Of a stretch of DNA of 6,694 bases, positions 1 to 4,741 are shown one piece after another. The DNA is taken from the NCBI GenBank assembly GCA_023411775.1, contig JAEYOL010000056.1, forward strand, positions 1-6,694, given 5' to 3'. How positions within the stretch are numbered: the stretch's first letter is position 1; every line of letters begins with the position of its first letter. Both the position numbers and the translations under genes were made by a program. The notes beneath the pieces are model-generated. The model searched no databases, was not told where the DNA came from, and saw only the letters and a program-made list of their open reading frames with translations. This DNA is from Bacteroidota bacterium (GTDB lineage: Bacteria; Bacteroidota; Bacteroidia; Chitinophagales; Chitinophagaceae).

Positions 1-1
1 A

Positions 2-1066
2 AGCATCCAGCATCTTCTGAAAGATCTCGTTGTTGTGATAGATGCCGGCAAACGCTGCGGCGCCGGGACCAAAAGCAAAGACAGGAACCATCACGGCGGT
101 ATGCCCCTTGGTAGAAAATTTTCCTTCAACTCTGCCGGCGGCAAGATCTCCACCCGTAAGCGTGAGCCCGCCGGTTTCATGATCGCCGGTGATAATGACA
201 AGTGTATTTTTATCTTTTTCAGCAAAAGCAAGCACTTTTCCAATGGCCTGGTCAAAGTCGATCATTTCCTTTACCACCATGTCTACATCATTCCTGTGTC
301 CGCCGCCATCAATATGCGATCCTTCGACCATCAGGAAAAAGCCTTTTTTATTTTTTCCGAGGATATCAATCGCTGTCGTGGCCGTTCTTGCCAGTTGATC
401 GCCTCTTTCGGGCATGATAGATTCTTTCAGAAATCCAGCGAGTTTTCCGCTTTTTACCATTGTGATCTCATCGAGGTTGTAGAGCACCTGGAAACCCTTT
501 TGCTTCAGTTCGAGAGTAAGGTCTTTTCCATCGGGGCGCTCGGTGAAATTGCTGCCACCCGCACCGATGAAAAGATCCACAGGTGATTTCACATAATCCT
601 CCGCTATTTCATACTTCATCGAACGCGCCGGCTGGTGCGCGATAAAAGAAGCGGGAGTAGCATCGGTGATCGAATTAGTCGAGATAACGCCGGTCGCTAA
701 ACCATGCGCCGCGGCGATCTCCAGGATCGTTGGCTGCGCTTTGCCGGCTGAATCAACGCCGATCGCGCCGTTTTTTGTTTTAAATCCCGTGCTCCATGCA
801 GTAGCGCCTGCGCCGGAGTCGGTGATAAATTTTGTTGAATTGGTACGTGAAAAACCGATGATCTTTATTTTTTCAAGGTGAAGCGGTCCTTTATTGCCCA
901 CCATGCCCGCGTAGATCTGTGTCGCGCTCATACCGTCACCGATCATGAGAATAATATTTTTAGGTTTGGCAGATTTGTTCTTTTTTGACGCGGCAGGTGA
1001 TTGCGCAACGGCAATGCTGGTAAAAAAAAGGCAGAAAATAAAAAGAATGTTACGAGCTTGTTTCAT
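2..1066 (-). CDS. Secreted alkaline phosphatase, PhoA type (C-terminus cut by window edge)
   Basis: Hydrolyses phosphate monoesters, probably in the periplasm, to release inorganic phosphate. I translated 355 codons from the ATG at 1066; the frame stays open to the left edge, so only a short C-terminal tail is missing. Residues 1-21 form a signal peptide (hydrophobic FIFCLFF, likely cut AVA/Q). The family's active-site set is present when aligned by eye to E. coli PhoA: D44 in MIGDGM, D83-S84 in TDSGAGATAWSTG (S84 as phosphorylated nucleophile), R148 as the likely phosphate-binding Arg, D135/T137 in DATPAS, E248, D253 and H257 in EGSHIDGGGH, D295-H296 in TGDHETGG, and H322 in KGHTAVMVP. These supply both zinc sites and the third metal site. 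Gly254 stands where E. coli has Lys328. No Shine-Dalgarno precedes the start. It is transcribed divergently from the glutamate-synthase-like gene; I found no convincing promoter or Pho-box-like site for it. Confidence 0.95.
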   Translation of the reverse strand, partial: MKQARNILFIFCLFFTSIAVAQSPAASKKNKSAKPKNIILMIGDGMSATQIYAGMVGNKGPLHLEKIKIIGFSRTNSTKFITDSGAGATAWSTGFKTKNGAIGVDSAGKAQPTILEIAAAHGLATGVISTNSITDATPASFIAHQPARSMKYEIAEDYVKSPVDLFIGAGGSNFTERPDGKDLTLELKQKGFQVLYNLDEITMVKSGKLAGFLKESIMPERGDQLARTATTAIDILGKNKKGFFLMVEGSHIDGGGHRNDVDMVVKEMIDFDQAIGKVLAFAEKDKNTLVIITGDHETGGLTLTGGDLAAGRVEGKFSTKGHTAVMVPVFAFGPGAAAFAGIYHNNEIFQKMLDA

Positions 1067-1232
1067 TATCACGGTTTTATTCGATGAGATCTTTACGTTG
1101 CATAGTTAGGTATTTATGTTTTTAAAAAATAGAATTCAGGTTAAGTAATTTTTAAGGAAATCCTGTAGACTATAAAGCATGTCATAGCGGTTTGCGAAGC
1201 AATACTTAACAATTCTTTTCGGGAATATTGCG

Positions 1233-1240
1233 TATATTTG
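1233..1240 (+). promoter_or_regulatory. Putative Bacteroidota promoter -7 box (TATATTTG)
   Basis: TATATTTG matches the Bacteroidota vegetative -7 consensus TAnnTTTG exactly. No TTTG element is visible at the usual -33 distance (about 1207-1214), so support rests on the -7 box and its place in a divergent intergenic region. Transcription would begin around 1245-1248 and run toward the glutamate-synthase-like gene. Confidence 0.5.
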
Positions 1241-1246
1241 CCATTC

Positions 1247-1408
1247 ATGAGCACTAAAGTCCATATGAATTTTTCGCGGTTAATCGGTACTGCTACCGAT
1301 ACAAACCCATGGACGATGCCTGTATTTCAAAAGGCATTCACCTGCTTCTGTACGCGATTGTATTTCGTTTCCAACTACAAGGACTTCAATACTTCCGCCC
1401 CGGCCTGA
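1247..1408 (+). CDS. Possible 53-residue ORF in the leader; may not be a real gene
   Basis: An ATG at 1247 opens 53 codons (starting MSTKVHMNFSRL) and ends at TGA 1406-1408. It begins seven bases after the exact -7 box, so a transcript from that promoter would be almost leaderless at this ATG. The peptide matches no family I recognise and has no signal peptide or transmembrane segment. The hairpin at 1278-1307 lies within it. It could be a leader peptide, a small protein or a chance ORF inside an untranslated leader; chance is the most likely. Confidence 0.2.
   Translation: MSTKVHMNFSRLIGTATDTNPWTMPVFQKAFTCFCTRLYFVSNYKDFNTSAPA
1278..1307 (+). promoter_or_regulatory. Two-part hairpin in the putative leader
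   Basis: ATCGGTA (1283-1289) and TACCGAT (1294-1300) are perfect complements around a 4-base CTGC loop. GGTT (1278-1281) and AACC (1304-1307) can pair below it across a small asymmetric bulge (A against ACA). No T-run follows, so it is not an intrinsic terminator. The position about 40 bases after the putative transcription start and far from the start codon suggests an RNA leader structure. A DNA operator of dyad symmetry is the alternative. Confidence 0.45.
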
Positions 1409-1477
1409 TCATTTTTTTGAAGAAGGTTACGGGGTAGCTTCTGTTTTCCTATTTGTTTAATTCTAATTTTTATTTCT

Positions 1478-3046
1478 ATGTCCGCAAATCAACAGGTTAC
1501 GGCCAGGGGAATGATTCTTTTGTTTTTAGTATTGGTCAATGTTCTTGTATTACGCTCGGGTTATACATCGGGCGTACAGGGATACTGGCCGTTATTAATT
1601 ACCCTTCCCCTGCTGATCGTAGCGATATATAATGTCAGACAACGAAAACATGCATTGCTGCGCAATTACCCCCTGATCGGTTACCTGCGTTACTGGTTTG
1701 AAGCGATAAGGCCCGAAATGAGACAATATTTTTTTGAATCTGATCTCGACGGCAAACCCTTCAGCCGACGCCAGCGCTCGATCGTGTACCAGCGCTCAAA
1801 GAACGAAAAACAAACGGTGGCCTTCGGTATGCAGGCCGATCCCTCGGCACCCGGCAATGAATGGGTAGCGCATTCGATGTACCCGGCCCGGCTGAAACAA
1901 AAAGACCTGCGCGTGATGGTGGGTAATTACCAATGCCTGCAGCCTTATGATTGCAGCATTTATAATATTGGCGCGATGAGTTATGGCGCCCTGAGCAAAA
2001 CCGCGATACAGTCGCTCAACGAAGGAGCAAAACTTGGCGGCTTTGCGCACAATACCGGCGAAGGTGGTATCAGTGAATACCATTTGCGTGGCGGTGATCT
2101 GGTATGGCAGATCGGTACCGGCTATTTTGGATGCCGCGACGAACAGGGGAATTTCAATGATGAGGCTTATGCCCACAACGCCTTGCGGCCGGAAGTGAAA
2201 ATGATCGAGCTGAAAATTTCACAGGGTGCCAAACCGGGTCACGGTGGTATTTTGCCGGCTTCGAAAAACACCGAAGAGATCGCGCAGATCAGGGGAGTGG
2301 AACCAGGCACAACCGTGTACTCGCCACCTGCACATTCAGCGTTTAACAACGCGATGGAGATGATGAAATTTCTTTCCCGCCTGCGTATACTATCAGGTGG
2401 AAAGCCGGTTGGTTTCAAGATTTGTGTGGGTGATAAAAACGAATTCATTGATATCTGCGCAGCAATGACCAGTACGGGAATTATCCCCGATTTTATTACC
2501 ATCGATGGCGCCGAGGGTGGTACAGGCGCGGCACCGCTCGAGTTCACCGATCACCTGGGTATGCCGATGCACGAAGCCATTGCTTTTGTATCGCAGTCGC
2601 TCGAAGTGTATGGGTTGAGAAAACATATTAAAATATTCGCAGCCGGAAAGATCATTACCGGTTTCGATATACTGAAAGCGCTGTCGCTTGGCGCCGACGC
2701 CTGCTACAGCGCCCGTGGTATGATGCTGGCACTTGGTTGTATCCAGGCTTTGCAATGCGATAGTGGACGATGCCCGGTGGGGATCGCGACACAGGATCCG
2801 AGTAGCTACGGCGCACTCGATATAACTGACAAGCGGGTACGAACTGCGAGCTTTCATGCCAATACAATTAAGGCTACCATGGAGATCATGGAAGCATGCG
2901 GTTTTGAATCGACGTCAAATGTTTCGCCGACAAAATTCTTCCGAAAGGTAGACGCTGTTCGTACGCTGGATTTCGAAGAGATCTATTTCAGCAATGCAGA
3001 TCCGCTGGTGAATCGTCCGGCAAACAAACTGGCTGCCCTAAACTGA
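1478..3046 (+). CDS. Membrane-anchored FMN-binding glutamate synthase-domain protein (YerD-like)
   Basis: The 522-residue protein has two N-terminal hydrophobic segments (about 11-28 and 37-52), then a long cytoplasmic domain that matches the FMN-binding central domain of glutamate synthase large subunits. Visible signatures are NIGAMSYGALSKTAI, NTGEGG (192-197, FMN loop), KISQGAKPGHGGILP, the DGAEGGTGAAP segment, and C421-x5-C427-x4-C432 followed by PVGIATQ, the 3Fe-4S cluster motif. It lacks the N-terminal class II glutaminase domain and the C-terminal beta-helix domain, so it cannot use glutamine by itself. Stand-alone proteins of this kind and length are common in Bacteroidota, Bacillus (YerD) and others; their substrate is not known to me. 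It may be an amidotransferase-like or other FMN/Fe-S oxidoreductase. ATG at 1478 is the best start because it places the transmembrane segment at the normal distance. No Shine-Dalgarno is present. Confidence 0.9.
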   Translation: MSANQQVTARGMILLFLVLVNVLVLRSGYTSGVQGYWPLLITLPLLIVAIYNVRQRKHALLRNYPLIGYLRYWFEAIRPEMRQYFFESDLDGKPFSRRQRSIVYQRSKNEKQTVAFGMQADPSAPGNEWVAHSMYPARLKQKDLRVMVGNYQCLQPYDCSIYNIGAMSYGALSKTAIQSLNEGAKLGGFAHNTGEGGISEYHLRGGDLVWQIGTGYFGCRDEQGNFNDEAYAHNALRPEVKMIELKISQGAKPGHGGILPASKNTEEIAQIRGVEPGTTVYSPPAHSAFNNAMEMMKFLSRLRILSGGKPVGFKICVGDKNEFIDICAAMTSTGIIPDFITIDGAEGGTGAAPLEFTDHLGMPMHEAIAFVSQSLEVYGLRKHIKIFAAGKIITGFDILKALSLGADACYSARGMMLALGCIQALQCDSGRCPVGIATQDPSSYGALDITDKRVRTASFHANTIKATMEIMEACGFESTSNVSPTKFFRKVDAVRTLDFEEIYFSNADPLVNRPANKLAALN

Positions 3047-3119
3047 ATCAATTGACAAGAGACAGACTGGTAATAATAAAAAATTAAATCATCATTATCC
3101 CAAACAAAAACTTAATATC

Positions 3120-3545
3120 ATGACAACAACAACAACAACAACTCCAAACAAGGTGATCATCCTGCAGGATGATTATGATGTGTTGACCGCATTTATCAAA
3201 GCAAGTCGCCCACCTGGCAATGTCCAGGAAAAACAACCAGGTCGCAGTCTTAGCGAGGAAATCGAAAACGCCGTGGTGGTCTCGAAGGAGAAGTTTCCCG
3301 GCGATGTGGTGCGCCTTAACTCGACAGCCATCATAAAAGATCTGAAGACGAACCGGGTGATGACGGTCACCATTGTGTTGCCGAACCAGGCCGATGTAAA
3401 GAAAAACAGGATATCCGTGCTGGCGCCGCTAGGCACCGCCTTGCTTGGTTTCCGGAAAGGGCAGGAGATCAGTTGGCAGCTCCCGGGTGGTACGCGCAAC
3501 TTCCTATTGATGGAAGTCTATCATTCAGCATCAACAGAAGAATAG
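3120..3545 (+). CDS. GreA/GreB C-terminal-domain protein, Rnk-like
   Basis: A 141-residue soluble protein. Residues about 62-136 match the GreA/GreB C-terminal (FKBP-like) fold, with the characteristic RISVLAPLGTALLGFRKGQEISWQLPGG stretch split around 97-124. The N-terminal part is short (LQDDYDVLTAFIK, then a linker and a short helix), as in Rnk-type regulators, and lacks the long Gre coiled coil that enters the RNA polymerase secondary channel. By family it would bind RNA polymerase or modulate transcription; classical transcript-cleavage activity is unlikely. Residues 2-8 are seven threonines encoded by six ACA codons and one ACT. The ATG at 3120 is preceded by an A-rich, unstructured stretch and no Shine-Dalgarno. 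It follows the glutamate-synthase-like gene after 73 bases with no terminator between, so co-transcription is possible. Confidence 0.88.
   Translation: MTTTTTTTPNKVIILQDDYDVLTAFIKASRPPGNVQEKQPGRSLSEEIENAVVVSKEKFPGDVVRLNSTAIIKDLKTNRVMTVTIVLPNQADVKKNRISVLAPLGTALLGFRKGQEISWQLPGGTRNFLLMEVYHSASTEE
3123..3140 (+). repeat. (ACA)6 trinucleotide microsatellite at the 5' end of the Gre-like gene
   Basis: Six perfect ACA units directly follow the start codon. Slippage would change the number of N-terminal threonines without shifting frame, so it is a length-variable tract and not an on/off switch. An A-rich, unstructured start of this kind may also help ribosome loading where Shine-Dalgarno pairing is not used. 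Confidence 0.8.
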
Positions 3546-3572
3546 GATGCACCAAACTATCGTTAGTTGTTG

Positions 3573-3580
3573 TAGCTTTG
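3573..3580 (+). promoter_or_regulatory. Putative -7 box (TAGCTTTG) for the MORN-repeat gene
   Basis: TAGCTTTG is an exact match to TAnnTTTG in the 54-base gap between the Gre-like gene and the MORN-repeat gene. Transcription would start near 3586, giving a leader of about 13 bases before the ATG at 3600. No clear -33 TTTG is seen at the expected distance. Confidence 0.5.
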
Positions 3581-3599
3581 CGATTATAAAAGCTTGCTG

Positions 3600-4295
3600 A
3601 TGAAAAAGAGGACGCTGATTTTTTTATGCGGATTAGTATTTATGTCTGCTGGCGCACAGCCGCCGGGCTTGCACCTGGCAGCCAGTGATCAAACAATAAC
3701 ACACGGGACCTGGCAAACCTGGCACCCCAACGGATCGCCGCGTGATTCCGGTACATTTCGTAAGGGATTACCGGATGGCGTTTGGAAGCATTGGGACGAC
3801 CAGGGACAATTGCTGGTGTTCAGGACCTATAGCGCGGATAAATATCAGCGTGTTAAACTAGCGATGCTACGATATCATCCCCGGCGGGCCACCTACCCGC
3901 TGGCAAAAATGTATGCACATAACCGGGAAGCAGCGCTTTACTATCTCCGTGCTGAATCTTCATTCGAACCACAAAATAAAACCGGAGTCGCAAGTTCCGG
4001 TGACCAGCATGAAAGAGATAACAATTACAAGCCCGTTTTTAACCGTTCCCTTCATCATGGTTTGTATATGAATTTTTATCCTGGCAACACGCTCAAAGAT
4101 TCGGGATATTACCAGGATGGGTTGCGCCACGGTATTTGGAAATCGGTGAGTGAGAATGGCAATACCGAAACAGGCGCTTACAGGCATGGTATAAAAGTGA
4201 AAGAATGGAAAGTGTTCAGTCCTTCCGGGAAATTGCTGGAGTTGATCGTGTATACGAATACCGGCAAGATCAGGAAACACCGTTACTTCAATTAA
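3600..4295 (+). CDS. Secreted MORN_2-type repeat protein (YwqK-like repeats)
   Basis: A 231-residue protein with a signal peptide (MKKRTLIFLCGLVFMSAGA, likely cut before Gln20), so exported to the periplasm or surface. The mature part carries about five repeats of 22-23 residues with the pattern hGxWxxahpNGxxxxxGxYxxG: roughly 35-56, 57-79, 152-174, 175-197 and a degenerate one at 198-220. A non-repeat insert of about 70 residues (80-151, with many Lys, Arg and Tyr) splits them into groups of two and three. Proteins with such repeats are often labelled YwqK-family antitoxin, but nothing here indicates a toxin-antitoxin pair; a scaffold or binding role is more neutral. I chose the ATG at 3600 over the in-frame TTG at 3594 because it begins directly with the MKK signal peptide. 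Own -7 box upstream, terminators downstream: probably monocistronic. Confidence 0.85.
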   Translation: MKKRTLIFLCGLVFMSAGAQPPGLHLAASDQTITHGTWQTWHPNGSPRDSGTFRKGLPDGVWKHWDDQGQLLVFRTYSADKYQRVKLAMLRYHPRRATYPLAKMYAHNREAALYYLRAESSFEPQNKTGVASSGDQHERDNNYKPVFNRSLHHGLYMNFYPGNTLKDSGYYQDGLRHGIWKSVSENGNTETGAYRHGIKVKEWKVFSPSGKLLELIVYTNTGKIRKHRYFN

Positions 4296-4318
4296 AAAAG
4301 CCGGGCAAAATGCCCGGC
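4294..4318 (-). terminator. Leftward-reading intrinsic terminator hairpin
   Basis: GCCGGGC (4300-4306) and GCCCGGC (4312-4318) form a perfect 7-bp G/C-rich stem with a 5-base loop. Six A residues (4294-4299) lie on the left, so on the minus strand the stem is followed by a run of six T. On the plus strand the stem is followed by a C/G-rich stretch with no T-run, so it should stop leftward transcripts best. It overlaps the stop codon of the plus-strand MORN-repeat gene, and no minus-strand gene lies to its right in the window. Confidence 0.65.
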
Positions 4319-4411
4319 CCGGATGGTGGTGGACGGTTCTGGTGGAATGATAGCCTGTATTTAACCTTTACTAATATTTTCTACGCGAAAAGAGGCCGAA
4401 ACTAATTCGAT

Positions 4412-4450
4412 TACCCCGCCCGGGAAATACCCAATGCGGGGTATTTTTTT
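4412..4450 (+). terminator. Rightward intrinsic terminator
   Basis: TACCCCGC (4412-4419) pairs perfectly with GCGGGGTA (4436-4443) in an 8-bp stem with a 16-base loop, followed at once by seven T (4444-4450). It lies about 117 bases past the MORN-repeat stop codon and is the likely end of that transcript. Confidence 0.85.
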
Positions 4451-4454
4451 AGGT

Positions 4455-4548
4455 CACGGAGGACACGAAGTACACACGGAGGACACGAAGTTTTGTATTA
4501 TTTTCTCCGTGCACTCCGTGAAATCCTCTGTGTACTCCGTGTCCTTCC
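4455..4548. repeat. Imperfect inverted repeat of CACGGAG/CTCCGTG units
   Basis: The left arm contains a perfect 16-base direct repeat, CACGGAGGACACGAAG, at 4455-4470 and 4475-4490. The right arm (4505-4548) is its inverted counterpart, with CTCCGTG, CTCTGTG and CTCCGTGTCC units spaced 9-11 bases apart. Aligning the left arm with the reverse complement of the right arm gives about 30 nearly continuous matches (core GGACACGNAGTACACA) with one single-base and one three-base gap, so the RNA or single-stranded DNA could form a long hairpin. Similar CCGTG-rich intergenic repeats recur in many bacterial genomes, from general memory. There is no coding capacity. Confidence 0.75.
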
Positions 4549-4574
4549 CTTAGTCCCTGACGGAATCAAGTATC

Positions 4575-4668
4575 CACGAATGAAATTCAATCCGTGAAAT
4601 CCGTGTAATCTGTGGCCCATTCGTGTGATTCGTGGCCGCACCCCGGATTTTTCTCAGTTCCCACGAAT
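4575..4668. repeat. Second repeat block of 9-base TCCGTG/TTCGTG units with inverted pairs
   Basis: AATCCGTGA, AATCCGTGT and AATCTGTGG follow each other in register from 4589 to 4615, and ATTCGTGTG plus ATTCGTGG follow at 4619-4635, giving a 9-base period. Two inverted pairs bracket them: CACGAATG (4575-4582) with CATTCGTG (4618-4625), and ATTCGTGG (4628-4635) with CCACGAAT (4661-4668). The unit resembles that of the neighbouring block at 4455-4548 but differs in the bases before CGTG (ATC/ATT here, CTC there), so these look like two related repeat types side by side. Confidence 0.7.
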
Positions 4669-4741
4669 ACTTATTTTTAGGGATATCTGATGGGTATGGT
4701 TGTTGTAAACTTAAACCTGACAAAACAAGATTATAAAAGTT

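Larger units (their letters stand above)
1067..1477. other. Divergent intergenic region, 411 bases, probable long leader for the rightward gene
   Basis: This stretch lies between two divergent genes and contains no recognisable conserved gene. The part from 1067 to about 1170 is A/T-rich and should hold the leftward promoter of the phosphatase, but no clear box is visible there. From 1233 rightward there is an exact TAnnTTTG box, a strong hairpin (1278-1307), a weaker 5-bp stem (ATGCC at 1316-1320 with GGCAT at 1333-1337) and a possible 53-codon ORF. If transcription starts just after 1240, the next gene has an untranslated leader of about 230 bases, which is long. Confidence 0.6.
4296..4741. 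other. Gene-free region of 446 bases: terminators and repeats
   Basis: Between the MORN-repeat gene and the aldehyde dehydrogenase there is no supportable gene. In order it holds the leftward terminator hairpin, about 90 bases with no feature I can name (4319-4411), the rightward terminator, the two repeat blocks, and a 70-base A/T-rich stretch (4669-4741) that must contain the promoter of the dehydrogenase. No exact TAnnTTTG is present in that last part. Confidence 0.75.

Noticed and set aside
35..586. A 183-codon open frame on the plus strand
   Set aside because: It is antisense to the alkaline phosphatase, whose minus-strand frame carries all catalytic motifs and a signal peptide. The plus-strand translation matches no family.
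2393..2857. A 154-codon minus-strand open frame, with others at 1796-2176 and 2239-2547
   Set aside because: All lie inside the well-supported glutamate-synthase-domain gene and show no recognisable motif or initiation context.
3052..3079. TTGACA at 3052-3057 with TAATAA at 3074-3079, spaced 16 bases, resembling a sigma-70 promoter
   Set aside because: Bacteroidota primary sigma factors recognise TTTG/TAnnTTTG rather than this pair, and A/T-rich matches are frequent by chance.
3600..4295. Antitoxin of a toxin-antitoxin system, from YwqK-like repeats
   Set aside because: The protein has a signal peptide and no toxin gene lies beside it; the repeats alone do not support that role.
4455..4668. 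CRISPR array
   Set aside because: The units are 9 bases long and occur in both orientations, without unique spacers of constant length, and no cas gene is present.
4695..4702. TATGGTTG as a -7 box for the aldehyde dehydrogenase
   Set aside because: It has one mismatch to TAnnTTTG at a conserved position and no -33 partner, so it is too weak to list as a promoter.
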